Positions 15,816-23,193 of a stretch of DNA of 29,068 nucleotides are shown here, one piece after another; within the stretch, counting starts at the first letter, position 1; each line of letters starts with the position of its first letter. Position numbers and translations under genes: made by a program. Origin of the DNA: Clostridia bacterium (GTDB lineage Bacteria; CBDUZB01; JAGLHV01); contig JAUVLC010000024.1 in assembly GCA_030595925.1 (NCBI GenBank), forward strand, positions 1-29,068. Reading direction: 5' to 3'. The notes below the pieces were generated by a model that saw nothing but the letters and a program-made list of their open reading frames with translations, ran no database searches and was not told the origin of the DNA.

Positions 15816-16415
15816 CTATTCTTCCCCTATTTTAAATCTTTTAAAACGCCCAACGGTAATGTTTTCTCCTAATTTAGAAATAGTTTGGGTTATTAAATCC
15901 ATTATTTTTACTTTTGGGTCTTTTATAAATGCTTGTTCCAGAAGGCAAACATCACTAAAATATTTTTTAACTTTACCATCAATAACTCTATCCAATATTT
16001 TTTCAGGTTTTCCCTCATTAAGATTTTGTGTTTTATAAATTTCTTTTTCTTTATTTATTATTTCCTCCGGCACATTTTCAATACAAGCCCACAAAGGATT
16101 TGCCGCAGCAATTTGCATAGTAAGATCTTTTCCTAATTGATTAAATTCATCAGTACGGGCTACGAAATCCGTCTCACAATTCATTTCCATCATTACTCCC
16201 AACTTGTTACCCATATGTAAATAAGTAAAAATCATCCCTTCCGAAGCAGTTCTGCTTGACTTTTTAATTGCTTTTGCCTTACCTTTCTCCCTTAAAATAT
16301 CCATTGCTTTATCTAAATCACCATTGGCTTCAATTAAAGCTCTTTTACAATCCATTATCCCAACACCTGTCTTTTCCCGTAATTGTTGTACCAATTCCGA
16401 ACTTACTTTCTGCAC
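15816..16415 (-). CDS. tsf: Elongation factor Ts, short form
   Basis: EF-Ts recharges EF-Tu by releasing GDP. The N-terminal UBA-like domain is visible as LVQQLREKTGVGIMDCKRAL (8-27), followed by the signature NCETDFVAR and the core ending with the EQAFIKDP segment. At 199 residues it is the short form lacking much of the second core subdomain of the E. coli protein, comparable to Thermus-type EF-Ts. The start is GTG at 16413-16415, with GGGGAGGA inside the end of rpsB, so it is coupled to rpsB translation; the stop and start are only one base apart. Order and spacing are canonical. Confidence 0.97.
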   Translation of the reverse strand: MQKVSSELVQQLREKTGVGIMDCKRALIEANGDLDKAMDILREKGKAKAIKKSSRTASEGMIFTYLHMGNKLGVMMEMNCETDFVARTDEFNQLGKDLTMQIAAANPLWACIENVPEEIINKEKEIYKTQNLNEGKPEKILDRVIDGKVKKYFSDVCLLEQAFIKDPKVKIMDLITQTISKLGENITVGRFKRFKIGEE

Positions 16416-16416
16416 G

Positions 16417-17190
16417 CTAGTTATCCTCCCCTACACTTATTTCTTCTTCTTTTTTATTTTCGATTTTTTTATCTTCATTCTTTTTATCTTCTTCAATTTT
16501 TTTATCACGAATTTGAAGCCCCTCAACCACAGCATCGGCAATAATGCTGGAAATCAACCTAATTGACCTTATTGCATCATCATTACCGGGAATTATATAA
16601 TCAATTTTATCCGGGTCACAATTTGAATCAACAACGGCAATTACCGGAATCCCTAATTTTCTCCCTTCTGCCACTGCTGTTGATTCATGATTAGGATCAA
16701 TTATAAAAATAGCATCCGGAACTTTTTCCATATCCTTAATACCAATTAAACTCTTTTCTAATTTTATCCTTTCCTTTTCTATCCCTATTCTCTCCTTTTT
16801 GGAAAGAAACTCAATCGTTCCATCCGCTTTCATTTTTTCTATATCTTTAAATCTCTTGATATTTTTTTTAATTGTTTCGAAATTAGTAAGTGTCCCCCCT
16901 AACCATTTTTGATTGGCATAAAACATTCCACACCGTTGAGCTTCTGAAACAACCGATTCCCTTGCTTGTTTTTTCGTCCCCACGAACAAAACAGATTTAG
17001 ATTCAATTGATAAATCTCTAACAAATTTAAACGCCTTTTTTAACTCCCGAACTGTTTTTTGCAAATCTATAATATGAATATTATTCCTCTTTCCAAAAAT
17101 ATACTTAGCCATTTTAGGATTCCACCGTTTAGTTTGATGACCAAAATGAACCCCTGCTTCCAACAGTTGCTTCATTGAAACAATTGACAT
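16417..17190 (-). CDS. rpsB: 30S ribosomal protein S2
   Basis: S2 is a small-subunit protein at the 30S head-body junction, needed for S1 binding and initiation. The 257-residue sequence begins with the diagnostic [20 protein letters not shown]. It continues with [32 protein letters not shown] and the [19 protein letters not shown] segment near residue 170. The last about 30 residues form a low-complexity Lys/Glu tail that S2 proteins often carry in variable form. GGAGG lies before the ATG. No convincing promoter is seen in the 104-bp gap to the small Ig-like gene; a TTGTTA box at 17276-17271 has only a poor -10 partner. Confidence 0.97.
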   Translation of the reverse strand: MSIVSMKQLLEAGVHFGHQTKRWNPKMAKYIFGKRNNIHIIDLQKTVRELKKAFKFVRDLSIESKSVLFVGTKKQARESVVSEAQRCGMFYANQKWLGGTLTNFETIKKNIKRFKDIEKMKADGTIEFLSKKERIGIEKERIKLEKSLIGIKDMEKVPDAIFIIDPNHESTAVAEGRKLGIPVIAVVDSNCDPDKIDYIIPGNDDAIRSIRLISSIIADAVVEGLQIRDKKIEEDKKNEDKKIENKKEEEISVGEDN

Positions 17191-17294
17191 ATAGCCTCCA
17201 TTATTTTTTAAAAAATATCTTCATTAAAAAAAACTAACAACTCCCATTCTAATATCTCGTTTTTACCTTTTAACAAACACAAACAGAACCAAAG

Positions 17295-17615
17295 TTACAT
17301 AAATTGATATTTACACTTTCTAACAATCGAATTTTTTAGCGTGCGATTTTTAGATCGCAACCGTGCTTCAATTTTATGGAATCCCTCCTGATAATCAATC
17401 CAATCAAACCACCAATACCCTTCCGCCTTGCGACACAAAGACCAATTCCCACCATCTATTGAAATCTCTACACAATCACCATCACTCGCCCCAATCTTAA
17501 CAGTATACCCACAATGAGAAAGTATCTCATTATCTTCAGGAAAATCTATAACTACATAACACCTTCTTCGGTAACTTTCTTTTACACCCTTTTTTTTCAC
17601 ACTTTTCTTCTTCAT
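17295..17615 (-). CDS. Small Ig-like/CBM-like domain protein of unknown function
   Basis: This is a 106-residue protein that I do not recognise as a named family. Residues 1-18 are strongly basic (KKK, KKKG, RRR). Residues 20-105 read like a single beta-sandwich of the E-set/Ig or AMPK-type carbohydrate-binding kind: YTVKIGAS (37-44), VEISIDGGNWSLCRKAEGYW (48-67), FDWIDYQEGFHKIEARLRSK. The SIDGG-x-W and G-x-H-x-I-x-A-R pattern is common in bacterial Ig-like modules. There is no signal peptide, so it should be cytoplasmic. GGGAGGGG precedes the ATG. It sits between rplA and rpsB in the same direction, an unusual place for such a domain. A ribosome- or RNA-linked role is conceivable from the basic tail and context, but nothing shows it. 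Confidence 0.75.
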   Translation of the reverse strand: MKKKSVKKKGVKESYRRRCYVVIDFPEDNEILSHCGYTVKIGASDGDCVEISIDGGNWSLCRKAEGYWWFDWIDYQEGFHKIEARLRSKNRTLKNSIVRKCKYQFM

Positions 17616-17656
17616 TTTCTCACCCCTCCCTACATTTCAAAAAAAATAAACTAATT

Positions 17657-17683
17657 AATAATTTCTGTTATATAAAAATTATT
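17657..17683 (-). terminator. Weak candidate terminator after rplA
   Basis: On the minus strand an AATAATTT/AAATTATT stem (8 bp, loop 11) is followed within about 12 bases by an eight-U run (17647-17640). The stem has no GC pairs, so termination would be weak, and partial read-through into the next gene is likely. Confidence 0.25.
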
Positions 17684-17691
17684 GATTTCTT

Positions 17692-18384
17692 TTAATTAAA
17701 TTTTTGAATGGGATCAAGTTTTATGCCATCCCCCATGGAAGAAGAAATACTAATGCTCCTTAAATATTGCCCTTTAGCCGCAGATGGTTTTAACTTAATA
17801 ACAGTTTTAATCAGGGATAAAATATTGTCTTTTAATTTCTCCTCTGAAAAGGAAACTTTACCAATTCCCGCATGGACAATACCATAACTATCCGCTTTAA
17901 ATTCTATCTTTCCCGCTTTAATTTCTTTTACGGCATTCCCGACATCAAAGGTTGCTGTTCCTAATTTAGGACTGGGCATAAGACCTCGAGGCCCTAATAT
18001 TCTTCCTAATTTACTTAAGTCTTTCATCATATCAGGAGTAGCTACAATTATATCAAAATCAATCCACCCTCCGGATATTTTATTAATTAATTCCTGTTCA
18101 CCTACATAATCCGCACCGGCAGCTTCGGCTTCTTTTAATTTATCACCTTTAGCCAAAACCAAAACTTTTTTTGTTTTTCCCGTTCCGTGAGGAAGAACTA
18201 CTGTTCCCTTTACATTTTGATCCGTTTGTTTAGGATTTATTCCCAATTTCAAAGAAATTTCCACAGTTTCATCAAATTTTGCCTTTGTTGTTTTTTTTAT
18301 TAATTGACATGCTTCATCTAATAAATACATTTTCGCTTTTTCTATCAATTTTTCATTTTCCTTACGTTTCTTACTCGATTTCAT
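17692..18384 (-). CDS. rplA: 50S ribosomal protein L1
   Basis: L1 binds 23S rRNA at the mobile L1 stalk and in many bacteria represses its own operon. The 230-residue sequence carries the family hallmarks: FDETVEISLKLGINPKQTDQ, VVLPHGTGKTKKVLVLAKG and GRILGPRGLMPSPKLGT, with the closing segment YLRSISISSSMG. GGGAG precedes the ATG, which lies 18 bp after rplK. In most bacteria rplJ and rplL follow; here the next gene is the small Ig-like protein and then rpsB. No defects in the protein. Confidence 0.98.
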   Translation of the reverse strand: MKSSKKRKENEKLIEKAKMYLLDEACQLIKKTTKAKFDETVEISLKLGINPKQTDQNVKGTVVLPHGTGKTKKVLVLAKGDKLKEAEAAGADYVGEQELINKISGGWIDFDIIVATPDMMKDLSKLGRILGPRGLMPSPKLGTATFDVGNAVKEIKAGKIEFKADSYGIVHAGIGKVSFSEEKLKDNILSLIKTVIKLKPSAAKGQYLRSISISSSMGDGIKLDPIQKFN

Positions 18385-18402
18385 TTACTTCTCCCTAAAA
18401 AA

Positions 18403-18831
18403 TTAATTTTCAATCTGTATCCCCATGCTTCTTGCTGTTCCTTCTATCATTTTTATCGCAGACTCTATTTTATCCGCGTTTAAATCCGGCATTTTTTGCT
18501 TAGCAATTTCTTCTACTTGTTGACGGGAAATTTTACCAATCTTATTCTTATTTGGTTCCCCTGAAGCTTTTGCCAAACCAGCCGCTTTTTTAAGCAAAGC
18601 TGTTACTGGTGGAACCTTAGTAATAAAAGCAAATGTTCTATCCTCATATACAGTAATTACTGCAGGGACAATCATTCCCGCTTCCTGATTTGCGGTACGA
18701 CTGTTAAACTGCTTACAAAAATCCATGATATTTAAGCCATGTTGACCTAAAGCCGGCCCAATAGGAGGTGCAGGATTTGCTCCTCCTGCCGGTATTTGTA
18801 ATTTTATCTGTGTTTTCACTTTTTTTGCCAT
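18403..18831 (-). CDS. rplK: 50S ribosomal protein L11
   Basis: L11 forms the base of the GTPase-associated stalk of the large subunit and takes part in stringent-factor activation. The 142-residue protein has the N-terminal signature [20 protein letters not shown] and continues with [15 protein letters not shown]. The C-terminal RNA-binding domain has [13 protein letters not shown]-like residues (here [13 protein letters not shown]) and ends in [12 protein letters not shown]. The true start is ATG 18831, because AAGGAG lies 7 bases upstream and [11 protein letters not shown] is the standard beginning. An open frame 14 codons longer (from 18873) is not used by homologues and would overlap the nusG stop region. 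Confidence 0.98.
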   Translation of the reverse strand: MAKKVKTQIKLQIPAGGANPAPPIGPALGQHGLNIMDFCKQFNSRTANQEAGMIVPAVITVYEDRTFAFITKVPPVTALLKKAAGLAKASGEPNKNKIGKISRQQVEEIAKQKMPDLNADKIESAIKMIEGTARSMGIQIEN

Positions 18832-18879
18832 AAACTTACTCCTTATTTTTTCTAGTAAACTTTGATTATTCACATCTTA

Positions 18880-19410
18880 TTACATTTTTTCCACTTGTAA
18901 AAAATCCAACTCTACAGGAGTTATTCTCCCAAAAATAGAAACCATAACCCGCAACTTTCCTTTTTCCTGATTTATTTCATTTACACGACCAACAAAATTG
19001 GTAAAAGGCCCCTCAATAATACGGACATTTTCATTTTTCTCAAAAAGTATAGCCGGTTTGGGTTTCGTCTTAGCCGTAGAAGTAGTCAAGCGAAGAATTT
19101 CATCCACTTCCTCCTGAGGCAAAGGAATTGGATGTAAACCACCTAAAAAACCCGTAACCCCTATTATATTCTTTACTACCCAGTATGTTTCATCGTCAAT
19201 TATCATTTTAATGAGAATATACCCGGGAAAAAATTTTCTTTTTCTTATCTGTTTTTTATTTTTTCTTATTTCAATCACTTCTTCCGTGGGTATATTGATG
19301 TCTTCTATTTTACTTTCTAACCCCTTTATTTCAATCCTTTTCATTAATCCTGTTCTAACTTTTTCTTCGTGCCCTGTATATGTATGTATAATATACCATT
19401 TTTTTTCCAC
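18880..19410 (-). CDS. nusG: Transcription termination/antitermination protein NusG
   Basis: NusG binds the RNA polymerase clamp through its NGN domain (about 1-115) and contacts Rho or S10 through a KOW domain (about 120-176). Visible landmarks are KKWYIIHTYTGHEEKVRTGL (3-22), KKFFPGYIL-like RKRKFFPGYILIKM, and VRIIEGPFTNFVGRVNEI in KOW. The 176-residue length is typical. The start is GTG at 19408-19410 with AGGGGA upstream. It lies between secE and rplK, the universal bacterial order. Confidence 0.98.
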   Translation of the reverse strand: MEKKWYIIHTYTGHEEKVRTGLMKRIEIKGLESKIEDINIPTEEVIEIRKNKKQIRKRKFFPGYILIKMIIDDETYWVVKNIIGVTGFLGGLHPIPLPQEEVDEILRLTTSTAKTKPKPAILFEKNENVRIIEGPFTNFVGRVNEINQEKGKLRVMVSIFGRITPVELDFLQVEKM

Positions 19411-19452
19411 TATTATCCCCTTACAATCTAATTTATATGTTATTTAATTTTC

Positions 19453-19638
19453 TTATCTAAACAAAATTCTCAAAATTATCGATAAGAAAAAATCCATTGT
19501 GCCAACAAATATACCCACTATTATCACCAAAATAATTACTACGATAGTAGATGCAATTACTTCCTTTTTATTCGGCCAGGTAACCTTCTTCATTTCCGCG
19601 CTTACTTCTTTTAAAAATCGGGTAGCTTTCGTTAACAT
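19453..19638 (-). CDS. secE: Preprotein translocase subunit SecE
   Basis: This is the 61-residue, single-span form of SecE, the clamp subunit of the SecYEG channel. The amphipathic helix FLKEVSAEMKKVTWPNKKEV (8-27) contains the conserved TWP, and one transmembrane helix follows (about 28-56). CGGAG precedes the ATG. It starts the secE-nusG-rplK-rplA unit behind a strong promoter. Neither tRNA-Trp nor rpmG, frequent upstream neighbours, is present in the 160 bp ahead. Confidence 0.96.
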   Translation of the reverse strand: MLTKATRFLKEVSAEMKKVTWPNKKEVIASTIVVIILVIIVGIFVGTMDFFLSIILRILFR

Positions 19639-19691
19639 TATTTTTTATTTCTCCGTTTAAATAAAATCAACAATTTAAATCCTAAATTATT

Positions 19692-19720
19692 ATGATAAAA
19701 AGATTTCTATTTCTTGTCAA
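19692..19720 (-). promoter_or_regulatory. Sigma-70-type promoter of secE-nusG-rplK-rplA
   Basis: Minus strand: a perfect -35 TTGACA at 19720-19715, a 17-bp spacer and -10 TATCAT at 19697-19692. Start of transcription is expected near 19685, leaving a leader of about 45 bases before the secE ATG. The AT-rich stretch immediately upstream of -35 could act as an UP element. Confidence 0.75.
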
Positions 19721-19798
19721 GAAAAAAATTAAGGAAAAAAATTTTGGGAGAGGAATAAATTTATGGCAAGACAAAATTTAACATCACCAAAAAACAGG

Positions 19799-20182
19799 TT
19801 AATTAAAAATTAACTGCATTTTTTTCTGTATCTTAGACGTATATTTATTTCCCGGATATTTATCCAAAATCCTTTTATAAACCTCTTCTGCCTCTTTATA
19901 TTTTCTCATTTCCTCATAACTACGCCCCATCATATATTCTATATCAATAACCCGTTCTGTTTCAGGATATTTATCTACTATTCGGTAAAAATACATAATC
20001 GCATTTTCATGACTATTGCACAAAAAATAAATATTTCCAATAAAATACAAGCATCGGGGCGTCCACACAGAATGAGGGTGCTCATCTAAAAAAACCAACA
20101 ACTTCCCCTCTGTAACAAAATTATTTAGCCACATAAAAAAACCAACAATAATTAATAGTATTAATATAAATTTTTTCATCAT
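19799..20182 (-). CDS. Small membrane-anchored TPR protein
   Basis: This is a 127-residue protein with an N-terminal hydrophobic anchor or uncleaved signal (about 4-20, KFILILLIIVGFFMWL). Two or three short TPR-like repeats follow, including GNIYFLCNSHENAIMYFYRI and YMMGRSYEEMRKYKEAEEVY; the second is followed by KRILDKYPGNKYTSKIQ. The pattern resembles the BamD/YbgF-type TPRs that act at the periplasmic face, but it is too short for BamD and has no lipobox. It starts 14 bp after the LysM gene stop, so the two are likely one transcript and may act together in the envelope. Two consecutive ATG codons are possible starts. Function unknown. Confidence 0.75.
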   Translation of the reverse strand: MMKKFILILLIIVGFFMWLNNFVTEGKLLVFLDEHPHSVWTPRCLYFIGNIYFLCNSHENAIMYFYRIVDKYPETERVIDIEYMMGRSYEEMRKYKEAEEVYKRILDKYPGNKYTSKIQKKMQLIFN

Positions 20183-20196
20183 TTTTCATCAAGAAA

Positions 20197-21393
20197 TCAT
20201 TGTTGAATTTTTATTAAATCACCTATTTTTATCGGCTCTCTAGCGTTTATAATTTGTGCCGTTGCATTATCTTCTTGGATATCCTGCTTAACTTCAAGAA
20301 CACCTACTTTTTTCATTTTGATACCTAAAACTTTTTTTGTCCGAGGATGTTTTACCCTTTTACCTTTACGATAAATATTGAATCTCATCCCATAAACTAC
20401 CCCTTTATCTCTACCACAATCAATAAAAACAAAATCGCTATATGCAGATAATAGCATTTTTCGCTCCTTTGCCCGAATAATAATTCCATCATATTCCCAA
20501 TCTGAAGGAGCAATGAATGTATCTTCCTTGTCTTCATAATCCCCTGCCTTTGCTACAACCACCTGTTCTTCCACTTCTTCTATTTCTTCCTCTTCAACAG
20601 GCGATGGCAAAGTCGATATTTCTTCTCTTAAAAATTCTTCTTCCTCTTTTTCCGGTAAAACACTCTCGTCAACAGAAGCAACATCTTTTCCTCCTCCTGT
20701 TTCTTCCGTTTTTCGAAAAACAGGCTCTTCTTCGACAATCGCTTTTTCCCGTAATTTCAATTCTTCCACTACTGCTCCTGCTACCCCGGGAATTACCAAT
20801 TCATTTCCTTCATAAATCAGATCAGGGTTCTCTATATAAGAATTTGCCTTCCATATTTTTTGCCATTCCCATGGATTTTTATAAAAATGATCGGCAATAT
20901 TCCAAAGACAGTCTCTATCAAAATTCCAGGTGCGAATAGTATAATGCTTCTCTTCTCCTTCATCCATTGTTTTCGGTTCAGCAGTCTTTTCCTCTATTTC
21001 TTCGGCTTCTATTTCTTCGACTTCCGTTTCTTCGACTTCCGTTTCTTCGGCTTCTGTTTCTTCAGCTTCCGTTTTCACTAAGGGCTTCTCTTCTGTTTCC
21101 TCTTCTGCTTTTTTCTGCACGGAAACATCTTCCTTTTTTTCCGTTATTACTTCTTCTCTCTCTTCTACTTCTTTAAACGGTTGTAAAGATTCTCCTTCAT
21201 CCGACTCTATCTCTTCTTCCTCTGCCGTTTCTTCCAGAAACTCTTCTTCTTCCACTTCATAAAAAATGTCCTCCTCTTCTTCTTCCACAATAGCATTTAC
21301 ATCCTCATCCTGCGCATAAATACTAAGGCTACAAGAAACCAAAAGAAAAAAGGAAATAAAAACAAACCCTCTTACCCAAACTTTTTTATTCAT
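20197..21393 (-). CDS. LysM-domain envelope protein with acidic repeats
   Basis: This is a 398-residue exported protein. The N-terminus (MNKKVWVRGFVFISFFLLVSC) is a signal peptide with a lipobox-like LVSC ending at C21; a type I cut after IYA (27) is an alternative. Residues 30-145 are extremely Glu-rich, with five 15-bp units encoding near-identical pentapeptides (109-133). A LysM domain follows at about 150-203, with YTIRTWNFDRDCLWNIADHF and the closing IYEGNELVIPG, suggesting peptidoglycan binding. A second acidic stretch covers 210-292. The C-terminal domain (about 300-398) has FIDCGRDKGVVYGMRFNIYR and GVLEVKQDIQEDNATAQII, resembling the FlgT C-terminal fold. The ATG has GAGGGG upstream and a strong promoter about 80 bp above. 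Exact role unknown. Confidence 0.85.
   Translation of the reverse strand: MNKKVWVRGFVFISFFLLVSCSLSIYAQDEDVNAIVEEEEEDIFYEVEEEEFLEETAEEEEIESDEGESLQPFKEVEEREEVITEKKEDVSVQKKAEEETEEKPLVKTEAEETEAEETEVEETEVEEIEAEEIEEKTAEPKTMDEGEEKHYTIRTWNFDRDCLWNIADHFYKNPWEWQKIWKANSYIENPDLIYEGNELVIPGVAGAVVEELKLREKAIVEEEPVFRKTEETGGGKDVASVDESVLPEKEEEEFLREEISTLPSPVEEEEIEEVEEQVVVAKAGDYEDKEDTFIAPSDWEYDGIIIRAKERKMLLSAYSDFVFIDCGRDKGVVYGMRFNIYRKGKRVKHPRTKKVLGIKMKKVGVLEVKQDIQEDNATAQIINAREPIKIGDLIKIQQ
20998..21072 (-). repeat. Coding minisatellite, five 15-bp units
   Basis: Five head-to-tail 15-bp units (plus-strand consensus TTCTTCGACTTCCGT) lie in frame within the LysM gene and encode [T/I]-E-[A/V]-E-E pentapeptides. Units differ at only a few positions. 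Because 15 is a multiple of three, gain or loss of units would keep the frame and change only the length of the acidic linker. Confidence 0.85.
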
Positions 21394-21476
21394 AAATCTT
21401 TCCCCTCTCTTCTAAGTGAAGATTTTTAAATTTTAAACATTTTCTCAAAAATACTAAAATTACCAACGCTCTTTAA

Positions 21477-21505
21477 TTTATATCACATTATTCTCTGATT
21501 GTCAA
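21477..21505 (-). promoter_or_regulatory. Sigma-70-type promoter of the LysM gene
   Basis: Minus strand: a perfect -35 TTGACA at 21505-21500, a 17-bp spacer and -10 TATAAA at 21482-21477. The start site should be near 21470, leaving a leader of about 77 bases before the LysM ATG. It separates this unit from pyruvate kinase, which ends about 80 bp upstream. Confidence 0.75.
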
Positions 21506-21582
21506 CCGAAAAATTTATACTATTGAAAAGTTATGCCTTTAATTATCCCGTTATGAATATCTAAAAAGAACAAATTAATTTC

Positions 21583-22647
21583 TTAAGTTTTCAAATAATG
21601 AATTATTTTTTTTCTTTTTTTTTGCTGCTTTTTGACATAATTTTTTTCAGTGAAATTAATTATTTGATTCATCATCTTTACCGTTTCAAATGGATACCTG
21701 CCTGAAGCTGTTTCCGCAGAAAGCATTACAAAATTACTGCCATCTAAAATGGCATTAGCAACATCAGTAACCTCTGCCCGTGTTGGCCATGGATTATCCA
21801 CCATATGTTCCAGCATTTGAGTAGCAGTAATTACAATTTTTTTTCTTTGATTACATTTTCTAATGATATTTTTTTGAATAACAGGAATTTTATATATCGG
21901 CACACTTATTCCCAGGTCACCCCGAGCAATCATTATTCCATCCGACACATCAATTATTTCGTCTATATTAGAAAGCCCCTGTCTGTTTTCTATTTTGGCA
22001 ATAATCAAACAGTGTGGCAGTTTAGATTTTATTAAGGTTTTTATTTTTAAAATGTCCTTTTTATTCCTCACAAAAGACTGTGCGATATAATCAACATTAT
22101 TAGTTATTCCAAAATAAATATCTTTTTGATCTTTCAAGGTAACATTATCAAATTTTAAATGAGCACCGGGAAGATTTATTCCTTTATTTTCTTTTAAATC
22201 TCCACCAACAACAACTTCGGTTTTTATTTTTCTTTTTTCTATTTTTTTTACCTTCAAAATCAATCTTCCATCATCAATATAGATAAATTCCGATCCTTTC
22301 AAATCTTTCAAATCACCCTCATAATCAAAAGAAATAAGTTTATCCTGTCCAACAATATTTTCACAGGTAAAATAAATCGTTTCCCTCTTTTTAAGTTTTA
22401 TAGCTTTACCATCTTTTAATTTACCAATTCTTATCCGATGACCTTCCAGATCCTGAAGTATACGAATATGTCTTCTGTATTTTTTATTTATTTTTCGCAC
22501 TAAATTTATTAATTGGAGATGAGTAAAATGATTGCCATGAGAAAAATTCAGTCGGGCAACATCCATCCCGGCAATAACCATTTTTCGAATTATAGTTTCC
22601 GTATTGCTGGCAGGCCCTAAAGTAGATATAATTTTAGTCTTAACCAT
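21583..22647 (-). CDS. pyk: Pyruvate kinase, short form without C-terminal domain
   Basis: This enzyme of late glycolysis transfers phosphate from PEP to ADP. The catalytic barrel is recognisable: KIISTLGPAS (5-14), MDVARLNFSHG (28-38) with R32, IAKIENRQGL (216-225) with K218 and metal ligand E220, MIARGDLG (239-246) with D244, ITATQMLE (273-280) and NFVMLSAETASGRYP (305-319). At 354 residues it ends after the barrel. The roughly 120-residue C-terminal allosteric domain of ordinary 470-residue enzymes is missing, and the end is a Lys-rich tail. Two conserved sites are changed: DLEGHRIRIG has His where Pro is usual, and GDLGISVP has Ser where Glu is usual. An ideal AGGAGG precedes the ATG. The fold is certain; regulation, and perhaps activity, probably differ from standard Pyk. 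Confidence 0.9.
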   Translation of the reverse strand: MVKTKIISTLGPASNTETIIRKMVIAGMDVARLNFSHGNHFTHLQLINLVRKINKKYRRHIRILQDLEGHRIRIGKLKDGKAIKLKKRETIYFTCENIVGQDKLISFDYEGDLKDLKGSEFIYIDDGRLILKVKKIEKRKIKTEVVVGGDLKENKGINLPGAHLKFDNVTLKDQKDIYFGITNNVDYIAQSFVRNKKDILKIKTLIKSKLPHCLIIAKIENRQGLSNIDEIIDVSDGIMIARGDLGISVPIYKIPVIQKNIIRKCNQRKKIVITATQMLEHMVDNPWPTRAEVTDVANAILDGSNFVMLSAETASGRYPFETVKMMNQIINFTEKNYVKKQQKKRKKIIHYLKT

Positions 22648-23185
22648 TATCTTTTTCCTCCTAATTATATTTTAACAAATAATTATTAGCAATAAAAGTC
22701 AAATTTAAAAGTGTCCAAAACTAAAACAATTGACTCTTGTCCCCAAACTCCCAATTCCCAACTTCAAAATACAAAACAAAAACTAAAGATATGCACAATG
22801 GCATCAAGGCGTAGAGGCACAAACTTAAAAAATAAAAAAAAATACCAAAAAATAAATACTAAATCCTAATATCTAAATTCTAAACAAATTCAGAATCCGA
22901 AATACTAAATTCAAAACAAAAAAATAGAGGTAAAATGTGTTTTGAACGACTTAGCAAAATTTAGTAGAAACAAGCGTTAAAAAAATGGAACTGTTTGAGC
23001 AAAGCGAGTTTTTCATTTTTAGCTTGTTTTTACGTGCCCGCAGGGTAAAATTATGCGTCTAGAGAGAAACATGTTTTGCCTTTATTTTCCTCGTTCCCGC
23101 CTTAAAGATTGGCAGATGTCTGTCTGTTATCTATGGAATATGGACTATGGACTATGGACTTTTGTTTCTTTTTTTAATCTATGGA
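22648..23185. other. 538-bp gene-free strip with degenerate repeats
   Basis: No gene is supported here. From left to right it holds an AT-rich start, a stretch of imperfect AAAT-x-CTAA-like words (about 22855-22920), a nine-codon plus-strand stub reading MCFERLSKI-stop (22935-22964), a long hairpin (22968-23029), a GC-richer stretch and two TATGGAC heptamer tracts next to the sua5 stop. The patchwork looks like accumulated remnants of mobile or expanding sequences, though no element boundary is certain. Confidence 0.6.
22968..23029. repeat. Long imperfect hairpin in the gene-free strip
   Basis: Three nested helices line up: AAACAAGC/GCTTGTTT (22968-22975 with 23022-23029), AAAAATG/CATTTTT (22981-22987 with 23014-23020) and AACT/AGTT (22989-22992 with 23007-23010), capped by GTTTGAGCAAAGCG. 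It lies just after the MCFERLSKI stub. Hairpins beyond a gene end are typical of IS200/IS605 and REP-type elements, so this may be an element end. There is no transposase to confirm it. Confidence 0.5.
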
Positions 23186-23193
23186 CTATGGAC
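23132..23193. repeat. TATGGAC heptamer repeat tracts
   Basis: Plus strand: four units (TATGGAA TATGGAC TATGGAC TATGGAC) at 23132-23159 and two units at 23180-23193, separated by a T-rich spacer. The second tract runs into the sua5 gene, where its complement AGTCCATAG encodes the last residues (SP) and the TAG stop. Confidence 0.85.

Noticed and set aside
18832-18873. Fourteen extra N-terminal codons on L11
   Set aside because: The conserved L11 start [11 protein letters not shown] has its own AAGGAG at ideal spacing; the extension is not part of the family.
19763-19813. Plus-strand 16-codon frame MARQNLTSPKNRLIKN with AGAGGA upstream, near where rpmG often lies
   Set aside because: It is on the opposite strand, lacks the Cys pairs of L33 and runs into the end of the TPR gene. 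Too short to call a gene.
20517-21176. Overlapping plus-strand frames rich in Phe and Leu opposite the LysM gene
   Set aside because: They are the complement of Glu-rich codons (GAA/GAG read as TTC/CTC) and have no independent support.
22664-22692. TTGCTA - 17 bp - TATAAT on the minus strand before pyruvate kinase
   Set aside because: The boxes look good, but the predicted start would fall inside the AGGAGG ribosome binding site, leaving almost no leader. Unlikely to be the main promoter.
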